A DNA stretch of 64,000 nt from Streptomyces sp. NBC_00464 (GCF_036013915.1 NZ_CP107899.1:7034001-7098000); one strand, 5' to 3'; shown: positions 40,126-52,716, counted from the stretch's first letter. Notes: a model not told the origin generated them from the sequence alone. Program-made: numbers and translations.

Positions 40126-42246
40126 TCAGGGGGCGGTGCCCCAGGAGAGCGCGCCGGTGACGTACACACCGATCTTCGCCGCGTCGGCGAAGCTCGTCGA
40201 CGTCGAACGGCTGTAGTCGTCCGCCTCGTTGAAGTTGGACCAGTCGCTCTTGTTCAGTCGCAGCTGCATCTCACCCGTGGACGCGCCCGCCGCCAGGGTG
40301 CCGCTGCCGAAGCCGACCTCCAGGTAGTGGCTGGCACCGGCCGCCGAACCGGCGGTCTTCACACCGTGCGTCAGGGTCCCGCAGCCGATGACCGCGTAGT
40401 CGCACGAGGTACCGAAGGTGGAGGCACCCGCCTCGGGGGTGAACCAGTAGCGCAGCTTCACGGTGGACAGGTCCACCGCGGTGCTGCCGGTGTTGACCAG
40501 CTGCAGACCCATCCGGATCTGGTTGTCGGTCGCGGAGGAGTCGGTGTTCTTGTACTGGACCTTGAGCGCACCCGTTCCGGTGCCGCCGCCCGCGGACGTG
40601 GTGGCGGACAGCGCGGCGGAGGCCGCCGAGATGTTGCCGGCCGCGTCCTTCGCCTTGACCGTGTAGCTGTACGCGGTGGACGCCGTCAGCGACGAATCGG
40701 TGTACGAGGTCGTGGTGGAGGAGCCCACCTGCACACCGTCACGGAACACGTTGTAGCCGGTCACGCCGGTGTTGTCGGTGGACGCCGTCCAGGACAGCGA
40801 GACGCTGCCACTGGTCTTCGCCGTCACGGTCACACCGGTCGGCGCGGTCGGCGCCTGGGTGTCGTCGCCGCCACCCGGGTTGCCACTGCCGTCGATCGGC
40901 GGGTAGGCGTTCTTCACGAGCTCCTGGAACTGCGCGGAGAACCAGTGACCCGCGAGCGGGGAGTTCGGCAGAGCGCCGGTCATGCTGTTGCCGTTGCGGC
41001 CGTTGCCCTCGTACGTCGGGTCGCACATCCGGTCGAAGCCCTTGCCCTCATCGTTGTCGATGGGGGCGCTGTTGCCGTCCGACTCGCCCGGGGGCTTGGC
41101 CCACACGTACGCGTCGATGCCGGCCTCGGGGGCCGCGGTGGGACGCTCGCCGATTCCGGCACCGCTCTGGTTGCACCAGTTGCCGGCGTGGATGCGCCGG
41201 TCGACCCGGCCGCCGTTGACGTAAGCGTCCACACTGGTCGTCGGGCCCGCGGAGGTCGGGCGCGCGGAGCCGCCCCAGCCGTTGCGGGCGGTGTCGATCA
41301 GCATGCCGATGTTGGAGTTGAAGCCCTGGCTCACCAGCAGCGTGCGCAGCGCCTGGGCGAACGTCAGCTCATCGGTGTAGTAGTTCCAGTCGACCCACTT
41401 GGACTGGCGAACCGTGGTGCCGTTCACCGAGTCGGTGATCTTGAAGTTCGGCTCCTTGAGAGCCGAGTAGTTGGCCGTGTTCACGATGAAGCCGGCCACG
41501 TCGTCGACCGTGGCGCCTTCGGACGTGGCGGCCTTCTTGAACTCCGTGGCGGCCGGACCCATGTTGCTGTCCCAGCCCAGCCAGCCGTGGTGGGCGGCGT
41601 CGATGTAGTTGTAGACGTTCGGGATGGCGCCGAGGGTGTGCAGGGCGTAGCCGACACCCTTCTCGTAGTTGCCGTTCGCCTTCATCGTCGCGCAGGCGTC
41701 GGTGGAACCGGCGGTGCCGCCCGCGTTGGTGACGATGTTGGGCAGCGAGTCGGGCTCGATGATGGTGACGATCCGCAGGCTCGCGTAGGCCGGGTCGGCG
41801 AGGATGTCGGAGATCGGGTCGATGTACTCGTTCTTGTACCGGTCCAGCTCGGTGGGACCGAGCTCACCGTTCGACGCCAGCGCGGCGCAGTCGCGTCCCG
41901 GCAGGTCGTAGATGACGACCTGGAACAGGTTCGCGCCCTGGTCCAGCGCGGTGTCCAGGTGTTCGCGCAGGCTCTTCGCGGAGGCCGAGCCCTCGATGGC
42001 CGCGATGCGGTCCATCCAGACGAAGGCCGGAGTGTCGGCGATGGCGGCGCCACCCGGTTCGGCCTTCGCCTTGGCGGACCAGTCCGGGTTCACGTATGCC
42101 GTGGCGCCCACATAGGGGTTGTCGACCCGCGCGGCTGCGGAGGCGGGGGTCGGGATCGCCACCATCAGTGCTGCGCCCATGGCCAGGGCGGAGGTTGCGG
42201 CAAGCCTCCGGCGTAGCCCGTGAATGATCGTGCCTCTGGTACTCAT
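40126..42246 (-). CDS. GH6 cellobiohydrolase with FN3 and CBM3
   Basis: 706-residue secreted cellulase. The signal peptide (residues about 1-38) ends PTPASA. The GH6 domain spans about 40-460, with YDLPGRDCAALASNGE and VTIIEPDSLPNIVTNAGG carrying catalytic Asp regions, and AYVWAKPPGESDG near its end. A fibronectin-III module follows (PTAPTGVTVTAKTSGSVSLS), then a C-terminal CBM3 ([20 protein letters not shown]). It attacks cellulose from the non-reducing end. It is last in the operon, 204 bp after GH12, with a hairpin between. The ATG at 42246 has GGAG 8 nt upstream. Confidence 0.95.
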   Translation of the reverse strand: MSTRGTIIHGLRRRLAATSALAMGAALMVAIPTPASAAARVDNPYVGATAYVNPDWSAKAKAEPGGAAIADTPAFVWMDRIAAIEGSASAKSLREHLDTALDQGANLFQVVIYDLPGRDCAALASNGELGPTELDRYKNEYIDPISDILADPAYASLRIVTIIEPDSLPNIVTNAGGTAGSTDACATMKANGNYEKGVGYALHTLGAIPNVYNYIDAAHHGWLGWDSNMGPAATEFKKAATSEGATVDDVAGFIVNTANYSALKEPNFKITDSVNGTTVRQSKWVDWNYYTDELTFAQALRTLLVSQGFNSNIGMLIDTARNGWGGSARPTSAGPTTSVDAYVNGGRVDRRIHAGNWCNQSGAGIGERPTAAPEAGIDAYVWAKPPGESDGNSAPIDNDEGKGFDRMCDPTYEGNGRNGNSMTGALPNSPLAGHWFSAQFQELVKNAYPPIDGSGNPGGGDDTQAPTAPTGVTVTAKTSGSVSLSWTASTDNTGVTGYNVFRDGVQVGSSTTTSYTDSSLTASTAYSYTVKAKDAAGNISAASAALSATTSAGGGTGTGALKVQYKNTDSSATDNQIRMGLQLVNTGSTAVDLSTVKLRYWFTPEAGASTFGTSCDYAVIGCGTLTHGVKTAGSAAGASHYLEVGFGSGTLAAGASTGEMQLRLNKSDWSNFNEADDYSRSTSTSFADAAKIGVYVTGALSWGTAP

Positions 42247-42372
42247 TGCGGCTCCGTATTCCTCTCGTACGCCCGCGGAAACTCCCGCGGACGGCTTGTG
42301 GGGGTGTCGCTCCGGTGCGCCGTCTGCGGAGACGGCGAGCCGGGTGGTGCGTCGGTGAGGACGCTGGTGGTT

Positions 42373-42429
42373 TCCCGATGGCGGGCACAGCGGGGTGATT
42401 GGACAGCCCGCCATCGGGAGTTCGCTGGG
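42373..42429. terminator. Hairpin between GH12 and GH6 genes
   Basis: Perfect 14-bp stem (TCCCGATGGCGGGC at 42373-42386, GCCCGCCATCGGGA at 42416-42429) with a 29-nt loop, 21 bp after the GH12 stop. It may be a partial terminator or a processing or stability element that sets GH6 level relative to upstream genes. Confidence 0.7.
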
Positions 42430-42450
42430 TGCCGGCCGTTCAGCGGCCGG

Positions 42451-43995
42451 TCACGGGGCGGTGCCTGCGGACAGGGCGCCGTTGACGTACACCCCGACCT
42501 TCGAGGCGTCGGCGAAGGCCGTGTTGGCGGCCCTGCTGTAGTCGTCGGTCTCGTCGAAGGAGGACCAGTCGGCCTTGTTGAGCCGCAGCTGGAGCTCCCC
42601 GGTGGAGGCGCCGGGTGCCAGGCTGCCGCCGGTGAAGCCGACCTCCAGGTAGTGGTCCGCTCCGGTCCCTGCCGAACCGGACTGCGCCACGCGGTGGGTG
42701 ACTCCGCCGCAGCCGATCACCGCGTAGTCGCACGAGGTGCCGTACGAGGCGGAGCCGGACTCACCGCTGAACCAGTAGCGCAGGGCGACCTTGCTCAGGT
42801 CCACCGCCGTGGTGCCGGTGTTGACCAGCTGGAGGCCGGGCCTGATCTGGTTGTCGCCGGGCGACGAGTCGTTGTTCTTGTACTGCACCTTGAGCGCACC
42901 GGTGCTCCCGCCGCTGCCTGCCGCGGTGGTCGCGCCGACCGCCGCGGAGGCCGCGGAGGTGTTCCCGGCCGCGTCCCTGGCCCGCACGGTGTAGCTGTGC
43001 GATGACGAGGCGGCGAGACCGGTGTCGGTGAACGAGGCGGATGCGGTGGAGCCCGCCTTCACCCCGTCGCGGTAGACGTCGTACCCGCTGACACCGGTGT
43101 CGTCCGTCGCCGGGGTCCAGGACAGCGAGACCGAACTACTGGTCGTGCCGGTCACGGCCACGCCCGCCGGCACCGTCGGCGCCTGGGTGTCCTCCCCGCC
43201 GCCACCGGACTCCGTGCTCGCCTCGAAGGAGAACGCGTTCATCCCGAGGCCCTGACCACCCTGCCAGATCTCGAACCCGGCCTCGGCGTCGATCAGGTAG
43301 TGCGCCGGGTCGATCGACCCGCGGCCCACGCCGTCGTCGATCAGGCCCTTCACGTCGAAGTCGGCGAGCTCGGTGGCGCCGCCCTGAAGGACGTACGAGA
43401 TCACCTTCCAGCCCGAGGCACCGGGACCCGTCCAGACGTCCCAGGTCCGGCCGTCGAGCTGCACCGTAGCGGTGCGGGACCCGATCGGCTGGACTCCGCC
43501 GCGGTGGTTCATCCAGATCATGACCTCGGTGCCGTCCGGCTGGTCGTCGGTGACCGGCGCCGAGTTGAACCAGATGTCCATCGACACGTTGTACGCGCCG
43601 GAGTCGACCTGGGTGGTCGACCAGTCGGTCGTCACGCTGCCGAGCTCGTCGACGCGCAGCGGCAGCCCGCTGTCCGTCGTGCACACCCCCCAGTGACAGC
43701 CCTTGTAGCTGGAGGGGTACGTTGCCGGGGCGCCGTTCGTCGGGAGGGAGAACGAGGACTTGGTGACGCTCCAGGCGCCCGTTGCCGGGTCGACGCTGAC
43801 GCACTGCTCGGTCTCGGAGTTCCACTCGTTCTGCTGGTAGAGGTACTCCCCGCCCTGCAGTTCGGTGGTTCCCCACTGGGTGCAGTCGGTGACCGGTGCC
43901 GCCGATGCGGCCGAGGCGCCGGTGAGCATCGACGCGGCGGCGAGCACGAGTGCCGCGGCCGTCCCGGCCAGCGCCGGGAACCTCAGGCCTGTCAC
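42451..43995 (-). CDS. GH12 endoglucanase with FN3 and CBM3
   Basis: 514-residue secreted endo-beta-1,4-glucanase. The signal peptide is [20 protein letters not shown] and ends ASAASA. The GH12 domain spans about 35-255: the nucleophile Glu is in [19 protein letters not shown], the acid/base Glu in [21 protein letters not shown]3 and CBM3 modules follow with short Gly/Ser linkers. The start GTG 43995 overlaps the GH48 stop (GTGA) and has GGGGAG 7 nt upstream, so the two are translationally coupled. Confidence 0.93.
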   Translation of the reverse strand: MTGLRFPALAGTAAALVLAAASMLTGASAASAAPVTDCTQWGTTELQGGEYLYQQNEWNSETEQCVSVDPATGAWSVTKSSFSLPTNGAPATYPSSYKGCHWGVCTTDSGLPLRVDELGSVTTDWSTTQVDSGAYNVSMDIWFNSAPVTDDQPDGTEVMIWMNHRGGVQPIGSRTATVQLDGRTWDVWTGPGASGWKVISYVLQGGATELADFDVKGLIDDGVGRGSIDPAHYLIDAEAGFEIWQGGQGLGMNAFSFEASTESGGGGEDTQAPTVPAGVAVTGTTSSSVSLSWTPATDDTGVSGYDVYRDGVKAGSTASASFTDTGLAASSSHSYTVRARDAAGNTSAASAAVGATTAAGSGGSTGALKVQYKNNDSSPGDNQIRPGLQLVNTGTTAVDLSKVALRYWFSGESGSASYGTSCDYAVIGCGGVTHRVAQSGSAGTGADHYLEVGFTGGSLAPGASTGELQLRLNKADWSSFDETDDYSRAANTAFADASKVGVYVNGALSAGTAP

Positions 43996-46793
43996 GGCTC
44001 GACTCCCCAGGCAAGGGCGCCGGCGACATAGGCCCCGACCTTGGAAGTGTCCGCGTACGCGGTGTTGGTGGCCCGGCTGTAGTCGTCGCTCTCGCTGAAG
44101 TTGGACCAGTCGCTCTTGTTGATCCGAAGCTGGAGCTCGCCCGTCGACGCACCGGCGGCCAGCGTGCCGGCACCGCCCGTGAAGCCGATCTCCAGATAGC
44201 GGTCGGCCCCCGTCTTCGGGGCGGCCACGGCGACCACGGAGTGGGTGATGTTGGACGAACCGAGCGCGGCGTAGTCGCAGTACGTGCCGAAGGTGCTCGG
44301 GCCGCCGTCGGCGGTGAACCAGTACCGCACCTTCACCGTCGACAGGTCGATCGGGGCGCTGCCCGTGTTCAGCACCTGCAGGCCCAGCCTGATCTGGTTG
44401 TCGGTGGCGGAGGAGTCGGTGTTCTTGTACTGGACCTTCACCGCGCCGGTGCCGGTCGAGCCGCCGCTCTTCGTGGTGGCGGTGACCGCGGCCGACAGTG
44501 CCGATGTGTTGCCGCCCGCGTCCCGTGCCGCGACCGCGTAGCTGTACTCGGTCGCCGCGGCGAGGCCCGGGTCGGTGAACGTCCGGGTGGTGGCGTTTCC
44601 TGCCAGTACCCCGTTGCGGTAGACGTCGTAGCCGGTCACGGCGACGTTGTCGGTGGCGGCCGACCAGGAGAGCGACACGCTGTTGCTCGTCGTCGCCGTC
44701 ACGGTCAGGCCGGCCGGAGCCGTCGGCGCCTCGGTGTCCCCGCCGGGCTCGCTGCCGCCTTCCACCAGCAGCTCCGCGTAGATCGCGAAGGCCAGCGCGA
44801 GTGCCGCCTGTGCCCAGAACCGGTGGTAGGTGAAGGTGGGGGCGGCGCCGCCGTCCAGGTAGGCCTGCACCTTCGGCCAGTCCGGGTCGTCCTTGTACCA
44901 GCTGCGGATGTCGAGGAAGGTCGAACCCGGCTCGATGGTGTCGCCGTTCGGCATCGTGCCCGACCATCCGGCCGGGATGTACACCTCGTCGTTGAAGCGG
45001 TTGTAGTCCTTCCTGGTCTCCGGCACTGAGATGCCCTTGTCGGTGGCGTTCAGCGCCATCGCGTCCAGCAGCGCCTTGGCCAGCGCCGCGGCGTCCTCGT
45101 CACCCGACTTGGCGGCGTAGTAGGTGAGGGTCTTGACGTACGCGGCGCCCACACCGACGTCGTTGGCGTAGTCGACGACCGAGACGTGCAGACCCGCGTT
45201 GTCCCCGGGGGACGCGGCGTCCCAGGTGTCGGGCTGCCCCGTCCAGCTGAGCGTGGACGGGAAGCGGAAGCTGCCGTCGGCGCCCACCGTGGTCTCGGAC
45301 GAGGCCCAGGCGACCCACTTGGACAGCACGGCTTCGGCGCTCGCGTTGCCCGTCTCGTGGTAGTACGCGGCGAGGCGCTCCATGCCCCAGGCCTGGAAGC
45401 CGAACCAGTTGTTGCTCGGCGGGTCGTGGTAGACCGGCTGCCAGTCGTAGGCCATGCCGTAGAAGGTGGGCGTACCGGCCGGCGGCTCGCTGTAGCTCCC
45501 CTCCCAGCTGTTGGTGCAGCCGCCGGCGAAGGCGCCCTCGCTCGACTGCAGCCAGGTCAGGAACTCCAGCTGCCGGGTCAGGCTCTTGGACCAGTCGCCC
45601 CTGGCCGTAGCGGACTTGGGGGTCAGCGACGGCACGTTGGACAGCGCCCAGGCCGCCAGCGGGTTCTGGTAGCCCTGGTGGGAGGCACCGTCACCGATGC
45701 GCCAGGCCCAGCCACCGCCGCTGCCGGCCGCCGCGCCGCCCCAGGCGTAGTACCAGGACAGCAGGTAGTGCTGGGAGTCCCGGCCCGTGGCGGCCGGGCA
45801 GGAAGCGGGATCGGTGCAGTCGCCGACCCGCTTGAAGTACTTGTCGAACATGGCGTAGCGGAGGTAGTCGCCCATCTTGGCGGCCTTCGCGACCGAGGCC
45901 GAGACCTCGCCGGCCTTGCCCTGGGCCGAGGCCCATCGGAACGCCCAGTAGGCAGCCTGCACCGCGCGGGCGTCGGCGTCCGGCGCGTTGGTGTACTTCC
46001 ACTGCTTGGCGTAGCTCGCGTCACCGACGAACAGGTCCAGATATCCGTTGGGACCGCCGTACTTGAACAGGTCGGTGGTGGGCTGCGGGACGGTCTCCCA
46101 CACCGACTCCTGCGCCCCGCGCTGGTAGGTGTTGATGTAGGAGGCGCCGGCGCCCGGCCCGGACTCGCCGCCGGTGCCCGGCTTGTTGCCGTATCCGTAG
46201 ACGTTGTCCAGGTCCATCAGCCAGTGCATGCCGTATACGTCCATCGTCCCGTAGGACGAGGCGAGTTCGGTGGCGAGCGGGTCCGTGCCCACCTTGACCG
46301 TGCCGTCCAGGGCGGACGGGTAGCCACTGGGCAGCGGGTGCTCCGGGGCGTAGGTCGCGGGGGCCGAGGGGTTGTAGGAGTCGGCGGTCGACTGGTCGGC
46401 GTGCTGGGGAATGATGGTCTTCTCGGCCACCGTCCAGGCCGCGTTGAAGGGCGCCCAGTCGCCGGTCACCCGCCCGTACGCCGCCTCCAGCCACATCCAG
46501 AAGCTGACGGCCTCCGACGTGGTCTGGTGGCCGTGGTCGGGCGCCTCCACCATCAGGGTCTCGACCGAGTGGTACGGCAGACCGTCCGGGCTGAAGTAGC
46601 CGTTGGCGGACGCCTTGATCTTGCCGTACTGGGTGAGGAAGGCCTGCGTGTAAGGGTCGTCGGCCGCGGCCGCACGGGCGCCGGTTCCGGCCGCCGGGGA
46701 CGCCGGCTTGGCGACGGCGGTGCCCTGTACCAGGCCTGCGGCGAGCAGGCTGCCACCCAGGGCGCTGCTGAATGTTCTACGAGATATCGACAC
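43992..46793 (-). CDS. GH48 cellobiohydrolase (Tat-exported) with FN3 and CBM3
   Basis: 933-residue reducing-end processive cellulase. GTG 46793 is the start: GGAGG lies 6 nt upstream, and an in-frame ATG at 46817 lacks one. The N-terminus [20 protein letters not shown] has the twin-arginine pattern, ending near AVA. The GH48 domain covers about residues 50-640 (the catalytic Glu is expected in [14 protein letters not shown]). FN3 ([20 protein letters not shown]) and CBM3 ([20 protein letters not shown]) follow. It is second in the operon, 116 bp after GH10. Confidence 0.95.
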   Translation of the reverse strand: MSISRRTFSSALGGSLLAAGLVQGTAVAKPASPAAGTGARAAAADDPYTQAFLTQYGKIKASANGYFSPDGLPYHSVETLMVEAPDHGHQTTSEAVSFWMWLEAAYGRVTGDWAPFNAAWTVAEKTIIPQHADQSTADSYNPSAPATYAPEHPLPSGYPSALDGTVKVGTDPLATELASSYGTMDVYGMHWLMDLDNVYGYGNKPGTGGESGPGAGASYINTYQRGAQESVWETVPQPTTDLFKYGGPNGYLDLFVGDASYAKQWKYTNAPDADARAVQAAYWAFRWASAQGKAGEVSASVAKAAKMGDYLRYAMFDKYFKRVGDCTDPASCPAATGRDSQHYLLSWYYAWGGAAAGSGGGWAWRIGDGASHQGYQNPLAAWALSNVPSLTPKSATARGDWSKSLTRQLEFLTWLQSSEGAFAGGCTNSWEGSYSEPPAGTPTFYGMAYDWQPVYHDPPSNNWFGFQAWGMERLAAYYHETGNASAEAVLSKWVAWASSETTVGADGSFRFPSTLSWTGQPDTWDAASPGDNAGLHVSVVDYANDVGVGAAYVKTLTYYAAKSGDEDAAALAKALLDAMALNATDKGISVPETRKDYNRFNDEVYIPAGWSGTMPNGDTIEPGSTFLDIRSWYKDDPDWPKVQAYLDGGAAPTFTYHRFWAQAALALAFAIYAELLVEGGSEPGGDTEAPTAPAGLTVTATTSNSVSLSWSAATDNVAVTGYDVYRNGVLAGNATTRTFTDPGLAAATEYSYAVAARDAGGNTSALSAAVTATTKSGGSTGTGAVKVQYKNTDSSATDNQIRLGLQVLNTGSAPIDLSTVKVRYWFTADGGPSTFGTYCDYAALGSSNITHSVVAVAAPKTGADRYLEIGFTGGAGTLAAGASTGELQLRINKSDWSNFSESDDYSRATNTAYADTSKVGAYVAGALAWGVEP

Positions 46794-46909
46794 AAATCCT
46801 CCATTGGCGGGTGTCATCGGGGGGAGGGAGGGGTGAAGAAAGGGGACGGGGGATGAGCGGGGAAACGCGTGGGGGAGCGGAAGACGGTGCGGGCCGGTGT
46901 GGCCGGCGG

Positions 46910-49196
<2,287 letters not shown>

Positions 49197-49595
49197 TCAG
49201 TGGACCGTGAGCGAGCCGGTCATCGTCGGATGGATGGTGCAGATGTACGGATATGAGCCCGGCCGGGCCGGAGCGGCGAAGGTGACCTTTTGCCCCGACT
49301 TCACCTGGCCGGTGTCGAAGGCCTTGTCGCCGGTGGCCGTCACGGTATGCGTTGCCGCATCCTTGTTGATCACGGTGACCTTCGTACCCGGGGCGACGGT
49401 CAGGGCGGCCGGATGGAACGCGAAGTCCTTGATCGTGATCAGCGCGTCGTCTGCGGGCCGCGAGACGGTGGGCGGGGTGGGGGAGGCGGAGGGCGAGGAG
49501 TCGCCACCGCCGCCGGAACAGCCGGCCAGGGCGGTGGCGCAGGCCGCCGAGACCGCCACGGCGATGCGCGCCCTCGCGGGAAGCAGTGCGAGCAC
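49197..49595 (-). CDS. Cupredoxin-domain lipoprotein (plastocyanin/azurin-like)
   Basis: 132-residue lipoprotein with lipobox ALAGC near residue 25, a Ser/Pro linker, then a cupredoxin fold. Copper ligands are His in ATHTVTA and the C-terminal cluster YICTIHPTM (Cys, His, Met). It is probably an extracytoplasmic electron carrier or copper-binding protein. It lies 3 bp after the neighbouring lipoprotein gene on the same strand, and a CtaG-like gene lies close by. This suggests copper handling or respiratory assembly at the membrane. Confidence 0.9.
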   Translation of the reverse strand: MLALLPARARIAVAVSAACATALAGCSGGGGDSSPSASPTPPTVSRPADDALITIKDFAFHPAALTVAPGTKVTVINKDAATHTVTATGDKAFDTGQVKSGQKVTFAAPARPGSYPYICTIHPTMTGSLTVH

Positions 49596-49598
49596 GGC

Positions 49599-50129
49599 TC
49601 AGTACCCCCCGTTGTCCGAGGGTGAGGGGGAGGGCGGGGCCTTTGTGATCTTGTTCCCGGCGGTGTCGAGCACGTACCAGGCCGCACCGAAACCGTTCGA
49701 TCCCTGTCCGTTGGTGTCGCCGGCCCCCGTGTCGCCCGCGTAGCGGTACAGAGGGTGACCGTTGTACGTGATCTCCTTGCGGCCGTCGTCACGCGTCGTG
49801 GTGCCGAGCAGGGAGGCCTTCACACCCTCTCCGGCGACCGGCTTCCCGGTGACGGTCGCGGGCGGCCAGGCCGTGGCGCAGTCGCCGTCGCAGGTCGACT
49901 TCGAGGAGGTGTCCGCCTCCCAGAGGTACAGGGTCCGCCCCTCGCCGTCCACCAGGATGGTGCCCAGCGGGCTCGACGCGGTCGCCACGGTCCCGGACGC
50001 CGCCGCGCCGGTCGCGGACGGTGTGGCGGAAGCCGGGCCACTGCTCCCGCCGTCGTCCGAACATCCGCCGAGTACGGCGGCCAGCAGGCTCACCGTCGCG
50101 GCCGCGGCCGTTCCTGCGCGGTTCCCCAT
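49599..50129 (-). CDS. Secreted repeat lipoprotein (COG4315-like)
   Basis: 176-residue lipoprotein with lipobox VLGGC near residue 23 and two copies of a short repeat typical of this family: LGTILVDGEGRTLYLWEADT, then TCDGDCATAWPP, and later EITYNGHPLYRYAGDTGAGD with FGAAWYVLDTAG. The function is unknown; relatives occur with respiratory and copper proteins. GAGGAG precedes the ATG. It is cotranscribed with the cupredoxin gene, since the two are separated by only 3 bp. Confidence 0.88.
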   Translation of the reverse strand: MGNRAGTAAAATVSLLAAVLGGCSDDGGSSGPASATPSATGAAASGTVATASSPLGTILVDGEGRTLYLWEADTSSKSTCDGDCATAWPPATVTGKPVAGEGVKASLLGTTTRDDGRKEITYNGHPLYRYAGDTGAGDTNGQGSNGFGAAWYVLDTAGNKITKAPPSPSPSDNGGY

Positions 50130-50256
50130 CACGAACTCCTCGGACCCGGCCGCCGTACCGGCGGCATCGTGGCCCGACAGTAGGCGCGCACCCGTCCGGC
50201 CCCGGACAGGCGCTCGGGGCGAACCCCGGGCCGGCACCGTCCGGGTGTACGGAGCC

Positions 50257-50336
50257 GGACGGAGCAGGGCCTCTCGTTCGGATCATGCCGGGCTCGCCGA
50301 TCAGGCCCGATCCGAACGAAAGACCCTGCTCCGTCC
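50257..50336. terminator. 80-bp long inverted repeat
   Basis: GGACGGAGCAGGG (50257-50269) pairs with CCCTGCTCCGTCC (50324-50336). After a 5-nt imperfect bulge, CGTTCGGATC (50275-50284) pairs with GATCCGAACG (50309-50318), leaving a 24-nt loop. It begins 3 bp after the stop of the 52-residue gene on the minus strand and is probably its terminator, though unusually large. Confidence 0.75.
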
Positions 50337-50339
50337 CGC

Positions 50340-50498
50340 TCAGGTCTCGCGGGTGGCGACCATTCCCATCGTGATCAGCCCCAGCACCACCCAGCCGAAC
50401 CAGAGCCAGCCATTGCTCCCCAGCGCCACCGTGTACGCGGTGACTGCGACCAGCGCACCTACGGTGAGCATTCCCATTGCCTTCGTGGATCCGGACAT
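50340..50498 (-). CDS. 52-residue membrane protein
   Basis: Short gene with a good GGAGGG site 9 nt before the ATG. The product begins MSGSTKAMGMLTVGALVAVT and continues with a second hydrophobic stretch (LWFGWVVLGLITMGMV) before ending ATRET. That gives two probable transmembrane helices. It lies between the CtaG-like gene and the lipoproteins on the same strand, and a large hairpin follows its stop. I do not recognise the family. It may be a small accessory protein of the respiratory or copper cluster. Confidence 0.75.
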   Translation of the reverse strand: MSGSTKAMGMLTVGALVAVTAYTVALGSNGWLWFGWVVLGLITMGMVATRET

Positions 50499-50563
50499 GC
50501 GCGCACCCTCCTGGAGGTTCTGCGGCCGTGACTGCCATCGTCACCCCGAAGGCACCTCCACCG

Positions 50564-51514
50564 CTACTGTCCGCGCGCCTGCAACGAGGCGAGATAGGCG
50601 TTGTACGCCTGGAGCTCCTGGTCGCCGTCCCGGTCCGCGGCCCGGTCCGTGCGCTTCGCCGTCCGCTGTTCCGAGCGGTACCACTGGAACACCAGGGCCA
50701 CCAGAACCAGCACCGAAGGGATCTCGCTGAACGCCCACGCGATGCCGCCCGCGGCGTTCTGGTCGGACAGGGCGTCGATGCCGAGCGAGGCGGGCGGGTT
50801 CTCGTAGACCTTCACCATCGGCTGGCTCGCCATCATCAGCGCGATACCGAAGAAGGCGTGGAACGGCATCCCGGCGAACAGCTCCAGCATCCGCATCAGA
50901 TAGCCGGGGCGGTGCGGCCCGGGGTCGATGCCCATGATCGGCCAGAAGAAGACCAGCCCGACCGCCAGGAAGTGCACCATCATCGCAAGGTGCCCGAGGG
51001 TCGAGCCCATCAGGAAGTCGAAGAGCGGCGTGAAGTACAGCGCGTACAGGCTCGCGATGAAGAGCGGGATGGTGAACACGGGGTGCGTGATGATCTTCAT
51101 GTAGCGGCTGTGCAGCAGCATCAGGAGCAGCTCACGGGGCCCCTTGCTGCCTCGCGCCGCGACCGGCAGGGCGCGCAGTGCGAGGGTCACGGGCGCACCC
51201 AGCAGCAGCAGGATCGGCGACAGCATGCTGATCACCATGTGCTGCACCATGTGCACGCTGAACATGACCATGCCGTAGTCGTTCAGCTTGGTGCACATCA
51301 CCAGGGCGATGGTCAGGACCCCGACGAGGAAGAAGGCGATCCGGTTGACCGGCCACGGGTCCCCGCGCCTGCGCAGCCGCAGCACCGCGTACCCGTAAAG
51401 GACCACCGCGAGGACGCAGCCGGTCAGGAAGAACGGGTCCGCGGAGAACTGGAGCCCGCGTCCCAGCGTGAACGGCGGCAGATCCATGTTCATGCCGTGC
51501 CCGCTGTGATCCAT
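50564..51514 (-). CDS. CtaG-like cytochrome c oxidase assembly protein
   Basis: 316-residue polytopic membrane protein of the CtaG (Bacillus-type) family. It has about seven helices, a His/Met-rich N-terminus (MDHSGHGMNMD), and the family core VMFSVHMVQHMVISMLSPIL, GHLAMMVHFLAVGLVFFWPI and AGMPFHAFFGIALMMASQP. It is thought to help copper insertion into cytochrome oxidase. The neighbouring cupredoxin lipoprotein supports a copper role. It is separated from pfkA by a strong terminator. Confidence 0.88.
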   Translation of the reverse strand: MDHSGHGMNMDLPPFTLGRGLQFSADPFFLTGCVLAVVLYGYAVLRLRRRGDPWPVNRIAFFLVGVLTIALVMCTKLNDYGMVMFSVHMVQHMVISMLSPILLLLGAPVTLALRALPVAARGSKGPRELLLMLLHSRYMKIITHPVFTIPLFIASLYALYFTPLFDFLMGSTLGHLAMMVHFLAVGLVFFWPIMGIDPGPHRPGYLMRMLELFAGMPFHAFFGIALMMASQPMVKVYENPPASLGIDALSDQNAAGGIAWAFSEIPSVLVLVALVFQWYRSEQRTAKRTDRAADRDGDQELQAYNAYLASLQARGQ

Positions 51515-51580
51515 CTGTTCACTCCCGATGGGGACGCCGGGACGTCCCCGTTTCGTGCCGGTTGTCCCGACCAGAGTAGA

Positions 51581-51614
51581 ACCGCCCCCGGCCGCAGGTG
51601 CGGCCGGGGGCGGT
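51581..51614. terminator. Strong terminator after pfkA
   Basis: Perfect 15-bp stem (ACCGCCCCCGGCCGC, 4-nt loop AGGT, GCGGCCGGGGGCGGT) 18 bp past the pfkA stop on the minus strand. Confidence 0.9.
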
Positions 51615-51632
51615 CTCAGGTCGTGGTGTGGC

Positions 51633-52658
51633 TCAGAGCACGCACTCGGCCTCGGAGTACCGCTCCGCCGGGACCGTCTTCAGCGTCTCCACGGCGTCCG
51701 CGAGGGGCACCATCGTGATGTCCGTGCCGCGCAGGGCCGTCATCATGCCGAACTCGCCGCGGTGCGCAGCCTCCACCGCGTGCCAGCCGAAGCGGGTCGC
51801 GAGGACGCGGTCGTACGCGGTCGGCGTGCCGCCGCGCTGTACGTGGCCGAGGATCACCGGGCGCGCCTCCTTGCCCAGGCGCTGCTCCAGCTCGATGGAG
51901 AGCTGCGTCGCCACACCGGCGAAGCGCTCATGGCCGTAGACGTCCTTGACGCCCGCCTGGAACTCCATGGAGCCCTCGCGCGGCTTCGCGCCCTCGGCGA
52001 CCACGACGATCGCGAACTTCTTGCCGGCCGAGAAGCGCCGGCCGACCAGCTCGGTCAGCTCGTCGATGTCGAAGGGCCGCTCGGGAACGACGATGGCGTG
52101 GGCGCCGGCCGCCATGCCCGAGTGCAGGGCGATCCAGCCGGTGTGACGGCCCATGACCTCGACGATCATGACGCGCTGGTGGGACTCGGCGGTGGTCTTC
52201 AGCCGGTCGAGGGCCTCGGTGGCCACGCCCACCGCGGTGTCGAAACCGAAGGTCACGTCGGTGGAGGCGATGTCGTTGTCGATCGTCTTCGGTACGCCGA
52301 CGATGGGCAGGCCCGCCTCGGACAGCAGGTTGGCCGCCTTCAGTGTGCCCTCGCCACCGATCGGGATGATCGCGTCGAGGCCGAGGTCCGCGACATGGCC
52401 CCTGGCCGTCTCGACACCGCCGCGCAGATGCGCGGGCTGCACCCGGGAGGATCCGAGGATCGTGCCGCCGCGGGCGAGGATGCCGCCGACCGCGTCGAGG
52501 TCGAGCTTGCGGTAGTCGCACTCGAGGAGGCCCCGCCACCCGTCGTGGAAGCCGATGACCTCGTCGCCGTGGTCGACCACAGCGCGGTGGACGACGGAAC
52601 GGATGACGGCATTGAGGCCGGGGCAGTCGCCGCCGGAGGTGAGCACACCAATTCGCAT
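51633..52658 (-). CDS. pfkA: 6-phosphofructokinase
   Basis: 341-residue phosphofructokinase of the PFK-A fold. MRIGVLTSGGDCPGLNAVIR is the nucleotide-binding start, IPIGGEGTLKAANLL holds the GGxGT region, and PKTIDNDI carries the catalytic TIDND. EVMGRHTGWIAL and LGHVQRGGTPTAYDR follow. The GGEGT motif (rather than GGDGS) is usual for the actinomycete long PFK group, some of which use ATP and some pyrophosphate. It catalyses the committed step of glycolysis. It is transcribed separately from gatD across a hairpin. Confidence 0.93.
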   Translation of the reverse strand: MRIGVLTSGGDCPGLNAVIRSVVHRAVVDHGDEVIGFHDGWRGLLECDYRKLDLDAVGGILARGGTILGSSRVQPAHLRGGVETARGHVADLGLDAIIPIGGEGTLKAANLLSEAGLPIVGVPKTIDNDIASTDVTFGFDTAVGVATEALDRLKTTAESHQRVMIVEVMGRHTGWIALHSGMAAGAHAIVVPERPFDIDELTELVGRRFSAGKKFAIVVVAEGAKPREGSMEFQAGVKDVYGHERFAGVATQLSIELEQRLGKEARPVILGHVQRGGTPTAYDRVLATRFGWHAVEAAHRGEFGMMTALRGTDITMVPLADAVETLKTVPAERYSEAECVL

Positions 52659-52716
52659 TGCCCGGGGAACCTTTGCAACGTGGGCCGACGACCGGACCAC
52701 GTCGTCCGGTTGGATC

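Noticed and set aside
46477..46560. Apparent loss of a catalytic Glu in the GH48 GHQTTSEA motif
   Set aside because: The residue before TTSEA varies in the family. The Glu within TTSEA, the expected acid, is present.
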